Assembly: GCA_004793585.1 (NCBI GenBank)
Contig: SRZB01000035.1
Location: forward strand, 1 to 34,414
DNA length: 34,414 bases
Source: Hominisplanchenecus murintestinalis
GTDB taxonomy: Bacteria > Bacillota > Clostridia > Lachnospirales > Lachnospiraceae
Direction: 5' to 3'
Shown: positions 1 through 8,086 of the stretch, in pieces
Numbering within the stretch: position 1 is the stretch's first letter
How the letters are laid out: each line of letters starts with the position of its first letter
The notes under the pieces: generated by a model
The model's database searches: none
What the model was told of the DNA's origin: nothing
The model's input: the letters and a program-made list of their open reading frames with translations, nothing else
Made by a program: the position numbers and the translations under genes

Positions 1-694
1 TAGGGTCTTGCGGGACGAGTTTGCCTCGAATGGCGAGGTCGAGGATTTTGGATTTTGACTCGCTAATTAGATGTTTCAGTTCATCCTTGCTTACATTGAT
101 CTTTTTTACTAATGCAAGAATCTTTTCAACAGTAAAAACAATATTTATTTGTTCGTTTAATGGCGGTAAAACACATAAATATGTTTGCGCCGCTGAAATT
201 GTTATAGTATCAACAGTTGTGCCCTTTGAATTGTTTGCCATTTGTTGTTGTAAAAACTGTGATTCTAACATTATTTTTGCGAATTTTGAATCTATGATAT
301 TGTTTATATTCTGAAAACATATTACAGATGCGTCTTTATAGTAAAAGCGCTCTTGGGGTTTTACAACATATACTTTTCCAATTGTTCCTACAGCTGACAC
401 CATTAAATCATTTTCTTGAGGTATTCTATGATTATCTATTATATTTTTATAGTGCTCTTCGGATATAAATAATTCGTTTGCAACAATATCATTTTCGGCA
501 AGTTTAGCAATCTCTCTAGCGCGATAAAATGGAATTCCTTCAGCCCTCCACTCAGATTGAAGTACTCTTTTGGCTGAACATACAGAAAATAGATCATTTA
601 ACCTACACCACTCCCACCCCTCCGGCACTTCAAAAGGTATCTCATCCTCAATACATTTCACCGTCCCATCGGCAAACTTCTCATAATGCAAACT
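1..694 (-). pseudogene. hsdS: Type I restriction-modification specificity subunit HsdS, 5'-truncated and running off the left edge
   Basis: The minus strand is open from 694 to base 1, about 230 codons without a stop. The encoded protein has the phrase HYEKFADGTVKCIEDEIPF followed by VPEGWEWCRL, which opens a target-recognition domain in clostridial HsdS proteins, and ends at the edge with SKILDLAIRGKLVPQDP, the HsdS conserved-repeat helix. HsdS sets the DNA target of the HsdRMS complex. The frame begins at an in-frame TAA (695-697) and has no ATG or ribosome site; homology starts abruptly in mid-protein. This is what a silent hsdS cassette of an invertible locus, or a simple truncation, would look like. 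The recognition-domain part (roughly 1-590) is much more AT-rich than the rest of the window, consistent with horizontal exchange. The family call is firm; whether it is a live cassette is inference. Confidence 0.85.
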
Positions 695-798
695 TTAAGA
701 AAATTGAAAAGCTTTGTGAAAACCTATATATCCCCACGAAAAGATGTTAAAATTTTGCACATTTTGTTGGCATTTTGGCTCTGCTTTTTTGCTGTGAC

Positions 799-827
799 TG
801 GAAAAGACACAGCCAATATGTTATAAT
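799..827 (+). promoter_or_regulatory. Candidate sigma-A promoter with extended -10
   Basis: TGGAAA (799-804), 17 bp, then TATAAT (822-827) preceded by TGT, which makes an extended -10. It lies about 100 bp upstream of the decayed ADP-ribosyl-hydrolase gene at 925, for which it would be the original promoter. Confidence 0.5.
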
Positions 828-924
828 ATATTAACTGGTTTGTGAAATAAGTGATGAGTACAATTGTGATAAGAAATGAAGAATGGCTTTGGTGGAGCAG
901 CAAGAGGAGTAGGAGGCGAGCCTG

Positions 925-2127
925 GTGAACGGAAATAATATAGAGATGCTGCAGGAGACCTTGCAAATGAATCCGGGCGGCGGGGTCAGGCATGGGACGA
1001 GGGCGCGGGAAGAGGAGCTGTGTAGGAAGAGTTCGCTTCTTTTGTCGCTGGAAAGCAGGCGCGCGTCCCAATATTATGAGTATAACAGGCGCTTTCATAG
1101 CTGTATGGGGTCTGATGCAATGATATTTACGCCGGAGGTGGAGATTATTCGTAATGAAAACGGAAATCTTCTGGATGAGACGGTGATTGTTGCCGTACTT
1201 ACCTGTGTCGTGCCAATGGTAAGACAGGGGAAGGAGGGGATGAGTGAAAAGGAATATCAGAATATGGTTTATAACAGGATCGTGGGAATGCTGAAATGCG
1301 CAGCTTATTTCGGGTACAAGAATCTCGTGTTGGGCGCATGGGGATGCGGAGCGTTCGGAAATGACGCCCATGTCATGTCGGATTTGTTTTATAAAGCTCT
1401 GAAAGAAATGGAGTATAACGGACTCAGGGAAAAGGATTTCTTTCGGAAAATTGACTTTGCGGTACTCGACCGGACGGCAGACCAGTATAATTTTAAGGAG
1501 TTTTTCAGGAATTTTGCATTTGACAATTTTTATAGGGATGAGAACCGGGAAGAGACAGATGCCGCATTGCAAAGAATAAAGGAAACGGAAGCCTATCTGG
1601 ATAAGATAAGAGGCAGCCTTATCGGAGGGGCAATTGGCGACGCTCTTGGCTATCCGGTAGAGTTTTATAGTGAAAATGAGATATTCACCCGATATGGGGA
1701 AAGTGGTATTCAGGAATTTGAAAGAACTGACGGACATAATCGATCTTTCTGTCAGGCTTTCGGAGAATGGGGGAAGAGACCTGGACAATATACATAGGAT
1801 TGGTGAAGGCTGGGGTGCGGAAGAAACGCTTGGTATTGCTATTTACTGTTCGTTAAGGCATCAGAATGATTTTTCAGCCGGAGTGATTGCGGCCGTAAAC
1901 CATAAAGGGGACAGTGATTCGGCTGGCGTTGTTACAGGAAATATTCTTGGAGCGCTTCTTGGCTACGGCAGGATCGACGAAAAGTGGAAACCCATCTGGA
2001 ACTCGCAGACATCATCTTGGAAATGGCGGATGACCTGTGTCATGGATGATAAATGTATGAATACGGCGATTATGAGGATCCGGCTTGGCTTAGAAAGTAT
2101 ATAGATATACAATGGAAGGATGAATAG
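925..2127 (+). pseudogene. Decayed fusion of a TIGR02452/PARG-like macro domain with an ADP-ribosylglycohydrolase (DraG-like) domain
   Basis: A GTG start at 925 has a perfect AGGAGG (911-916) eight bases upstream. The first half keeps macro/PARG-type signatures (NPGGGV near residue 16, then GAWGCGAFGN), and the second half begins a DraG-like domain ([19 protein letters not shown], nt ~1606-1665). The gene is broken in several ways. NPGGGV normally lies some 80 residues in, but here it follows an IEMLQETLQ-type N-terminus directly, suggesting an in-frame deletion. At about 1722 the frame shifts by one and the middle of the DraG domain is missing: the C-terminal part ([24 protein letters not shown]) resumes in the +1 frame. 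Near 2000 another shift occurs, and two stops (TGA TAA, about 2049-2054) precede the family's C-terminal tail, which ends at 2127. An intact protein would remove ADP-ribose from targets; this one almost certainly does not. Confidence 0.85.
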
Positions 2128-2165
2128 CCTGAGGAAATATATTTAATAAATAGGGAGAAATCAAT

Positions 2166-3317
2166 ATGAAAAAAATGAAAGAGAAAATAGGGATATTCCT
2201 TGCAATAGCGCTGGCTTGTATATTCGGGGCAGGCATCGGATGGCTGATGGCAGATTATGCAGATTATAATGCGGAGATTAACAGAACGGGCGCTTCGGTG
2301 GGCGAAACTCTTTTTCAGGCAGCAAAGCCATTAATCATAGCATACGTGTGGATTGGTGTGCAGACGATTATCCACGAAGCCGGACATCTGGTGTTCGGGC
2401 TTCTTACGGGATACCATTTTTCTTCCTTTCGCATAGGAAGCTTTATGTGGGTGAAGCGGGAGGGCAGAATCCGGTTTGCAAGATATTCTCTGGCAGGAAC
2501 AGGCGGGCAGTGCCTTTTGGCGCCGCCGGATATGCAGGACGGGAGATTTCCCTATGTACTTTATCATATGGGAGGCTCTCTGATGAATCTGCTCTCTGCA
2601 GTTTTGGCAGGAGGGATTGCGGCGCTGTGCCACAGTATGGGGGCGGAGACTGCCGGAAAATCGTTTGTGATAGCCGCAGCGATAGGCGCGGTGTATGCGC
2701 TTATAAATGGAATACCGATGAGGCTGGGGACGATTGATAATGACGGATATAATGCCTGTGCAACAGGAAAAAATCCCGGCGCCCTGCGTGCGAACTGGCT
2801 GCAGTTGAAAGTAAATGAACAGATGACTGCCGGGGTACGGCTGAAAGATATGCCGGAGGCGTGGTTTGCGATGCCGGCAGACGAGGAAATGAAAAACGGT
2901 ATGACAGCCGTTGTCGGGGTGTTTGCGTGTAATCGCCTGATGGATGAGAAACGGTTTGCAGAGGCTGATAGGGAGATGGAACGGCTGCTGTCTATGGATA
3001 CGGGAATTGTGGGGCTTCACCGAAGTCTTATGAAGGGCGACCGGATTTTCTGCGAACTGCTTGGAGAAGGGCGGAAGGAGCGTATCGATAAACTGCGCGA
3101 TAAGGAGCAGAGAAAAGTGGCGAAAGCCATGAAGAAGTTTCCGGCTGTTCTGCGCACGGAGTACGCGTATGCGCTTTTGGAGGAGAAAGACGGGGAGAAG
3201 GCAGGGAAGATTAGGGAAGAGTTTGAGAAAATGGCGGAAAAATATCCATATCCGTGCGACATAGAAGCAGAACGTGAATTAATGGAGACGGCAGATTCAT
3301 GCAGCAGAGAAGGATAA
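2166..3317 (+). CDS. M50-family (site-2-protease-like) membrane metallopeptidase
   Basis: 383 residues. After an N-terminal membrane segment (about 8-29), a second hydrophobic helix carries the zinc motif HEAGH at 70-74, followed by further membrane segments (about 132-155 and 166-185). The second M50-type motif, an N-G-x-P loop followed by D-N-D-G, sits at 181-194 and would supply the third zinc ligand. The last 170 residues are hydrophilic and helical, perhaps a TPR-like or regulatory tail. A GGGAG site (about 2153-2157) precedes the ATG by eight bases. Family knowledge points to intramembrane or juxtamembrane proteolysis; a substrate cannot be inferred. The gene stands alone between the decayed ADP-ribosyl-hydrolase and the convergent yyaC, with no recognisable sigma/anti-sigma partner. 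Confidence 0.75.
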   Translation: MKKMKEKIGIFLAIALACIFGAGIGWLMADYADYNAEINRTGASVGETLFQAAKPLIIAYVWIGVQTIIHEAGHLVFGLLTGYHFSSFRIGSFMWVKREGRIRFARYSLAGTGGQCLLAPPDMQDGRFPYVLYHMGGSLMNLLSAVLAGGIAALCHSMGAETAGKSFVIAAAIGAVYALINGIPMRLGTIDNDGYNACATGKNPGALRANWLQLKVNEQMTAGVRLKDMPEAWFAMPADEEMKNGMTAVVGVFACNRLMDEKRFAEADREMERLLSMDTGIVGLHRSLMKGDRIFCELLGEGRKERIDKLRDKEQRKVAKAMKKFPAVLRTEYAYALLEEKDGEKAGKIREEFEKMAEKYPYPCDIEAERELMETADSCSREG

Positions 3318-3387
3318 GGTGTGCTTTAATACTACTTTCTGCCAGATATACGCCATAGTTTGCGGGAATGAATGTTTAAAATATATT

Positions 3388-3939
3388 TTAGGATAGAAGA
3401 TGCAGGATTCCGTCGGAAATCTGCTTTGCTACGGGCATGACGGCAGAGAGCCGTGTGGTCTGAAGTGTCAGGTGGGAGAAGCGGGAGGAGGGACCGACAA
3501 TTCCTGTAATAAATACATCTCCAACGCGTTCTAAATCCCTGGATACGCCGGCCCCGGGAGCCAGGCTTCCTTTTCCGAGAGTGATATAGCCCTGGTGTTC
3601 AGGGATTCCCAGGGATGCGTCAATGGCAATCAGGATGTCGTGCTGATGGTGGCTTTTTATGGCGGTCAGGACAGAGCTTAAGTTCAGGGCATGGATAGGC
3701 ATTTCCAGTGTTCCGTAGACAGGAATCCTGCCGTGGAATGCTCTCTTTAGTTCGGAGCCGATAATCGGGCCTAAGCTGTCGCCAGTCACTCTGTCGCTGC
3801 CGATACAGATAAACACAGGAGAACCCGGAAGATGCTTTTGGCAGCGGCGCAGGAGGGTAGAAAGACGTTTGCTGACCTGGAGGCAGGCGTCGTCTTTTTT
3901 TGAGTCTATATAGTAAATCCTTTCTTCCAAACCAAACAT
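3388..3939 (-). CDS. yyaC: Spore protein YyaC (GPR-protease-like fold)
   Basis: 183 residues from the ATG at 3939, chosen because AAAGG lies nine bases upstream; an ATG at 3999 in the same frame has no ribosome site. Family marks are ICIGSDRVTGDSLGP, YGTLEMPIHALNL, an acidic IAIDASLG strand and the GKGSLAPGAGVSRDL loop. These match the sporulation protein YyaC family, related to the germination protease GPR that degrades small acid-soluble spore proteins. Presence implies an endospore-forming host, consistent with the SASP gene at 32317. It is convergent with the M50 gene and divergent from the LysM gene; the 5' side carries a strong inverted repeat (4006-4056). Confidence 0.85.
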   Translation of the reverse strand: MFGLEERIYYIDSKKDDACLQVSKRLSTLLRRCQKHLPGSPVFICIGSDRVTGDSLGPIIGSELKRAFHGRIPVYGTLEMPIHALNLSSVLTAIKSHHQHDILIAIDASLGIPEHQGYITLGKGSLAPGAGVSRDLERVGDVFITGIVGPSSRFSHLTLQTTRLSAVMPVAKQISDGILHLLS

Positions 3940-4005
3940 TTCTATTTTCCTTTCCAGATGTTTTCTAAAGTCTATCCTGATTTTCGGGGAAGTATTCATA
4001 GCAGT

Positions 4006-4056
4006 TTACGCTAGAGCGCATCTGACAGAAAGCAATTTTCAGACACGCTAGCGTAA
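4006..4056. repeat. Intergenic inverted repeat upstream of yyaC
   Basis: Perfect 9-bp arms TTACGCTAG (4006-4014) and CTAGCGTAA (4048-4056) flank a second pairing TCTGA (4021-4025) with TCAGA (4039-4043), giving one long interrupted stem with an A-rich loop. No T-run follows on either strand, so it is not an obvious terminator. It lies between the divergent yyaC and LysM genes; it could be a dispersed repeat or a leader structure. Confidence 0.6.
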
Positions 4057-4158
4057 GAGAAGCAGACGTTTGTAAGTATTTATAGGAACGAGGTACGAAA
4101 CATGTCGGAAATCTCAGGAGAATTTTTCCACGAATTGATAAATTCTGCACAGAGTACA

Positions 4159-4167
4159 TGCTATGAT
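4159..4167 (+). promoter_or_regulatory. Extended -10 promoter for the LysM gene
   Basis: TGCTATGAT (TATGAT at 4162-4167 with an upstream TG). A TTGATA hexamer at 4135-4140 is 21 bp away, too far for a normal -35, so recognition would rest on the extended -10. The start of translation follows about 60 bp downstream. Confidence 0.45.
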
Positions 4168-4225
4168 AGACCAGCACCATTAGAAGGGAAAGGTGCAGAC
4201 TGGTTATAAAGGAGTGTGCAGGGGA

Positions 4226-5602
4226 ATGATTGAAATGGTTTACAAGGGAAAGGACAAGGACGGAAAGGATGAGAGGCGGCTGCCCAAAAATGTACGTCAG
4301 ATTGGAGAGGCAGGAAAGGGAAAAAAGGTATACCTGGAGGATTATGTTGTTACATATCTTCACCAGGTAGAGGCTGCGGTGCTGCTGGGAGAAACGTGGG
4401 AAAAAGACGGAAGCAAGTATATCTTTATCCACGGGGCAATTCAGGTGGATGACACGGAATTCGGCGAGAACATCTGGGAACAGGTGTATCGGGATGCCCG
4501 GGAATACTTTGAGGACAGTGAAGTACTTGGATGGTCAATGCAGATGACAGAACCGCCTACAGCGTCCGACCAGCGGGTAAACAGGATTTTCAAATCCTAT
4601 TTTGACAGGGAAGATACGGTGCTGCTGCTCTATGAGCCAATGGAAAAAGAGGATGTAATCTTCGCGGAGGAGAACGGCGTCCTCAAGAAAACAGGAGGAT
4701 ACTATGTATATTATGACAAAAATAAATCTATGCAGGAGTACATGGTTCGTAAAAATGAGGGGAAATCTGTAGAGAAGGAAGAAAAAATCACAGACAGAGC
4801 AATTAAAAGTTTTCGGAAGATATCGGAGGAGAAGAAGAGTGGGCAGGAGAAAGAAAAGGGGGAGGAACGGCAGACAAGAAATCCCCGTTTTATTTATGCG
4901 GCGAGTACGTTTTTGGCTCTGACGATTCTGGTGCTTGGCGTGACAATGATTAGCAATTATGACAAAATGAAAGACATGGAAATGCAGATTTCTGATATGG
5001 CGAAGGGAACAGAAGGGGTAGTAGAGGCGAATGCGTCTGCTAAAGAGGAAGCAAGGGGGAAGAAAGACGCGGAAACAGAAAAGTTTACAAATGGACTGAG
5101 CCAGACGGAGGTTCCGGATGGGAATCAGGAAGCGGGAAACAGTATGGAAGACCAGAAAGCGTCAGAAGGCGGAGAGCCGGGAAACGCCACGGCAGATAAT
5201 TTATCTGGTGTGGCAAACCTGCCGAATGGGACAGATGCGGCTTCAGCACAGGGAACCGATATGGCATCCGTGCCTGACACGGGAAGCGGGATGGGCATGG
5301 CATCTACAGAGGGAGCTGGAACAGATATAGCATCCACACAGGGAACCGGGACAGAGGCAGCGTCAGCGCAAGAAAACGGAGCAGATACAGCGGCACCGGG
5401 AACAGAGGATGGAGCGGCGGAAGCAGCTTCCGGGAATGTGAGGACACGTCAGGCATTTTATACAGTAAAGGACGGGGATACTCTGGCGGATATTTGCCGG
5501 ATGTATTATGGTACAGCCGACAAAGTAGAGGAAATCTGTACATTTAATAACATTACCGACCCGAACCGAATTCTTCCGGGACAGAAGATTAAATTGCCGT
5601 AA
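4226..5602 (+). CDS. Single-pass membrane protein with cytosolic MPN-like domain and extracellular LysM domain
   Basis: 458 residues from the ATG at 4226 (AAGGAG 4209-4214); an ATG at 4235 with AGGGGA, and a GTG at 4193, are alternatives. Residues about 40-175 form an alpha/beta domain with IFIHGAIQV, a helix, then VLGWSMQM and PTASDQRVN, reminiscent of the MPN/JAB layout (GWYHTHP, then S..D) but without the H-x-H zinc ligands, so probably inactive. A charged stretch leads to a membrane helix at about 222-243. Then comes a low-complexity linker (about 255-405) rich in Thr, Ala, Gly, Ser and Glu, and a C-terminal LysM domain (411-458) for peptidoglycan binding. Topology is probably cytosol-in, wall-out. 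It heads an envelope cluster with the DUF5711 and CvpA-like genes. LysM is certain; MPN is an inference. Confidence 0.8.
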   Translation: MIEMVYKGKDKDGKDERRLPKNVRQIGEAGKGKKVYLEDYVVTYLHQVEAAVLLGETWEKDGSKYIFIHGAIQVDDTEFGENIWEQVYRDAREYFEDSEVLGWSMQMTEPPTASDQRVNRIFKSYFDREDTVLLLYEPMEKEDVIFAEENGVLKKTGGYYVYYDKNKSMQEYMVRKNEGKSVEKEEKITDRAIKSFRKISEEKKSGQEKEKGEERQTRNPRFIYAASTFLALTILVLGVTMISNYDKMKDMEMQISDMAKGTEGVVEANASAKEEARGKKDAETEKFTNGLSQTEVPDGNQEAGNSMEDQKASEGGEPGNATADNLSGVANLPNGTDAASAQGTDMASVPDTGSGMGMASTEGAGTDIASTQGTGTEAASAQENGADTAAPGTEDGAAEAASGNVRTRQAFYTVKDGDTLADICRMYYGTADKVEEICTFNNITDPNRILPGQKIKLP

Positions 5603-5607
5603 GGTCT

Positions 5608-5636
5608 TTGACGAAGAAGAGTGACTGTGTTATGAT
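5608..5636 (+). promoter_or_regulatory. Sigma-A promoter for the DUF5711-cvpA pair
   Basis: TTGACG (5608-5613), 17 bp, TATGAT (5631-5636): five of six matches in each hexamer with ideal spacing. It begins six bases after the LysM stop codon, so DUF5711-cvpA can be transcribed apart from the LysM gene. Confidence 0.7.
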
Positions 5637-5689
5637 AGTACCGCTAACAGAATGACGGCGGGCAGAGATATTCTGCAGAAGGATATGAT

Positions 5690-6952
5690 ATGATGTCACT
5701 TTTTACACATTTGATTAAAAAATATAGGAAAACACAAAGGGAAATTGAGGAAGAGGACCGTTTGGACATGGAGATGGCAGAAGAATCGCTGACAGCGGAA
5801 GAGGGGCCGTGGCGGCTCAGGCTTTGGCCGGGGAGACGCCGCGGCTCGCGCAGAAGGCGCCTTCTGCTGTTTATCTGCTGTGTGTGCCTGACGCTGATTG
5901 GCGGTCTGCTCTTCCTCTATTTGCATGTGGGGACGGAATACAAAGTTTTGATGACAGAGAAACGAACGGATATTAACGGGACGGGCTACACGGAATTTGG
6001 CGAGTATATTCTGAAATACAGCCCGGATGGCGTGACATGTGTTTCGGGCAGCGGAAGCGTTTTATGGAACAGTACGTTTAGTATGCAGAGCCCCATTGTA
6101 GATGTGAGAGGGACGACGGCTGTGATTGCTGACCAGAAAGGCACGCAGATTTACGTATTTAACCAGAATGGGCAGCAGGGGCAGTTCCAGACCTCTCTTC
6201 CTGTTGAAAAGGTTCGTGTGGCGAAGCAGGGCGTAGTAGCTGCTGTCTTAAATGACGATGATATTACCTGGGTGAACTTTTATGACGCGCAGGGAGAGGA
6301 AATCGCAAAGAGCAGGAATTCATTGGGTGATTCGGGATATCCTTTGGACATCGCGTTGTCTCCTGACGGCATGAAAATCATGGTATCTTATCTATGCATT
6401 ACAAAGGGTATTATGAATACAAAAATCTGTTTTTATAATTTTGATTCAGTAGGGCAGGCAGAAATTAACAATATGGTAGCTTCTCAAATCTATGAAAATG
6501 CAGTGGCGCCAGAAGTAATCTTTACAGATGAGGGCACTTCCGTGGCATTTTTGAGCAACGGATTCAGCATTTTTAAGGGGAAGCAGATACCGGAAGAGAC
6601 GAAAAAGGTACAGTTTGAAGAAGAAATTTTAAGCATTTTTCATGATGGAAATAAGTTTGGGTTTATCTTTAAGAGTGATAAGCGGGATTATAAATACCGG
6701 ATGCAGCTCTACGATACGAATGGAAAGCTGCTGGCGAAAACATATTTTGATTTGGATTACAAGCAGGTGAAGCTCAGAGGCGGCAGTCTGATTTTCTTTA
6801 ATGATAAGGAATTTGAGATTTATAATACCGGAGGGCGCAAAAAATTTTCCTGTACATACGATAAGGCGATACAGGATATCATAAAAGTAAATGGATTCCA
6901 AAAATACATGGTTATTTCGCAGAATAGTGTTTCTACGATAAGATTGAAATAG
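5690..6952 (+). CDS. DUF5711-family single-pass membrane protein with beta-propeller-like ectodomain
   Basis: 420 residues; AGAAGG (5677-5682) precedes the ATG by seven bases. A very basic stretch (residues about 42-57, many Arg) abuts one membrane helix (about 57-80), so the long C-terminal part should lie outside. That part is a run of short beta-strand repeats (for example YILKYSPDGV, LDIALSPDGMKIMVSYL, and repeated phrases like VYFYNxNGK), typical of WD40/propeller-like folds and of the DUF5711 family in Lachnospiraceae. No catalytic motif is visible. Eight bases separate it from the CvpA-like gene, indicating an operon; neighbours suggest a wall- or envelope-associated sensor or scaffold, which is inference. 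Confidence 0.7.
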   Translation: MMSLFTHLIKKYRKTQREIEEEDRLDMEMAEESLTAEEGPWRLRLWPGRRRGSRRRRLLLFICCVCLTLIGGLLFLYLHVGTEYKVLMTEKRTDINGTGYTEFGEYILKYSPDGVTCVSGSGSVLWNSTFSMQSPIVDVRGTTAVIADQKGTQIYVFNQNGQQGQFQTSLPVEKVRVAKQGVVAAVLNDDDITWVNFYDAQGEEIAKSRNSLGDSGYPLDIALSPDGMKIMVSYLCITKGIMNTKICFYNFDSVGQAEINNMVASQIYENAVAPEVIFTDEGTSVAFLSNGFSIFKGKQIPEETKKVQFEEEILSIFHDGNKFGFIFKSDKRDYKYRMQLYDTNGKLLAKTYFDLDYKQVKLRGGSLIFFNDKEFEIYNTGGRKKFSCTYDKAIQDIIKVNGFQKYMVISQNSVSTIRLK

Positions 6953-6960
6953 GTGATAAA

Positions 6961-7659
6961 ATGAATGTACTGACATGGATTATATTGCTGATTTTGGCGG
7001 CGTTTACCCTGAGCGGATGGAGCAGAGGGTTTGTCAGGGTGTTTGCCGGCATGTTTTTCTTTTTGGCTTCGACCGTTCTGGTGTATTATGCAACGCCGTA
7101 CATCAGTGACTTTATCAAGGAGAATACGCCGATATACCAGGCGGTGGAGGAGAACTGCCGGGAAATGCTCAAAGGCGGTGAAGGACAGGAGAATTCAGGA
7201 CTGGAACAGAAGAAGTTCATAGAGGGGCTTGGGCTGCCGGAAGCGTTGGAAAAACAGTTGCTTGGCGGAAGCGATTCCGGGAGCAGTGTGGATAGGGCAG
7301 TTGAAGGTGTTTCGGATTACCTTGCGGAATATATGGCGGGCCTGATTCTGAATATCCTGACTTTTGTTGTTACGCTGGCGGTGGTCAATCTGGTGCTGCG
7401 CATGACGGTGCTGACACTGGACAACCTGGCGAAGCTTCCGGTGCTGAACAGTATCAATAAAGCATTCGGAATGGTTCTGGGAGCCGCGCAGGGGCTGCTG
7501 GTTGTGTGGGTTGCTTTTTTGGTAATTACGGCATTTGGAAATACGGACGCGGGACGAAAGCTTCTGGAAATGATTCATGAAAGCCCTATACTGGATTTTC
7601 TGTATAATATCAATATTTTCCTGAAAATCATGCTTCGGATGATGGCAGAGATGTTCTGA
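6961..7659 (+). CDS. CvpA-family membrane protein
   Basis: 232 residues with hydrophobic segments at about 2-20, 24-45, 125-150 and 170-190. The N-terminal GWSRGFVR turn and the small-residue helix LNSINKAFGMVLGAAQG are the family's marks. CvpA was named for colicin V production in Enterobacteria, but Firmicute homologues are general envelope proteins, some linked to bile or membrane-stress tolerance. Between the first and second helical pairs lies a long polar insert (about 50-120) rich in Glu, Gly and Ser. The start overlaps the ribosome site region just after the DUF5711 stop (GGTGATAAAATG), so the two are probably co-translated. Confidence 0.75.
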   Translation: MNVLTWIILLILAAFTLSGWSRGFVRVFAGMFFFLASTVLVYYATPYISDFIKENTPIYQAVEENCREMLKGGEGQENSGLEQKKFIEGLGLPEALEKQLLGGSDSGSSVDRAVEGVSDYLAEYMAGLILNILTFVVTLAVVNLVLRMTVLTLDNLAKLPVLNSINKAFGMVLGAAQGLLVVWVAFLVITAFGNTDAGRKLLEMIHESPILDFLYNINIFLKIMLRMMAEMF

Positions 7660-7687
7660 GGCTTTATGCCGTGCGGAGGGAATGCAT

Positions 7688-7900
7688 ATGATTAAAATTG
7701 CCGTCTGTGATGATGAGGCATATATGACGGACATTTTGGACGAAAAAATAACGGAATTTTTTGAGAAAGAAAATATTGCCGCAGATATTTTTCATTTTTC
7801 TGACGGAGACGCACTGCTTCAGGCTGGAGAGGGGATGGATGTCATATTGCAGCAGAAAGATAACGATGGATACAGGCGGCAGCATACGGTATTCTCATAA
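7688..7900 (+). pseudogene. Remnant of a response-regulator receiver domain (LytTR/AgrA-type)
   Basis: From the ATG at 7688 (GGAGGG seven bases upstream) the frame gives MIKIAVCDDEAYMTDIL, the acidic opening of a receiver domain, and FHFSDGDALLQAGEGMDVI, after which the normal phospho-acceptor strand (FLDxxMP) is lost. Bases around 7860-7890 still resemble the DGIQAA-RIR helix when read in another frame, so small deletions explain the break. No effector (LytTR) domain and no histidine kinase follow. The protein cannot be phosphorylated in the normal way. The 70-residue product is best treated as a gene fossil. Confidence 0.7.
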
Positions 7901-7943
7901 AAGAATCTATGAAATGCGAAATATATACCAGAAACAGAATCAA

Positions 7944-7979
7944 GTGCCCGGACATATGCGATTGCAGAAGTCCGGGCAC
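7944..7979. repeat. Perfect 10-bp inverted repeat
   Basis: GTGCCCGGAC (7944-7953) and GTCCGGGCAC (7970-7979) pair perfectly across a 16-nt loop. On the plus strand the stem is followed by A6 rather than T's, and on the minus strand by TTGATTCTG, so it is not a standard terminator in either direction. It lies between the response-regulator remnant and the L,D-transpeptidase gene. Confidence 0.6.
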
Positions 7980-8086
7980 AAAAAATTTGCTGAAAATTAG
8001 AAAAAGTGCTTTCTCATTCGTTTATATGATGATATCATAGAAGGAAATGGCGTAATGATTATAGAACATGAGGTCAGAGGGAAAGA

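Noticed and set aside
21-750. Two plus-strand open frames of 97 and 73 codons
   Set aside because: Both lie antisense to the hsdS fragment, whose protein is clearly recognisable on the minus strand.
724-1788. Long minus-strand open frame of 354 codons
   Set aside because: It lies antisense to the ADP-ribosyl-hydrolase relic, has no family marks and a composition (Leu, Ser, His-rich) typical of shadow frames.
2331-3020. Minus-strand open frame of 229 codons
   Set aside because: Shadow of the M50 protease gene, His/Arg-rich and without ribosome site.
5040-5445. Tandem DNA repeat or CRISPR-like array in the LysM gene
   Set aside because: The repetition is in the protein (Thr/Ala/Gly/Ser linker) with irregular unit length; no regular repeat-spacer pattern exists.
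7944-7979. Inverted repeat as transcription terminator
   Set aside because: The stem is followed by A's on the plus strand and by mixed sequence on the minus strand, so no T-run supports termination.
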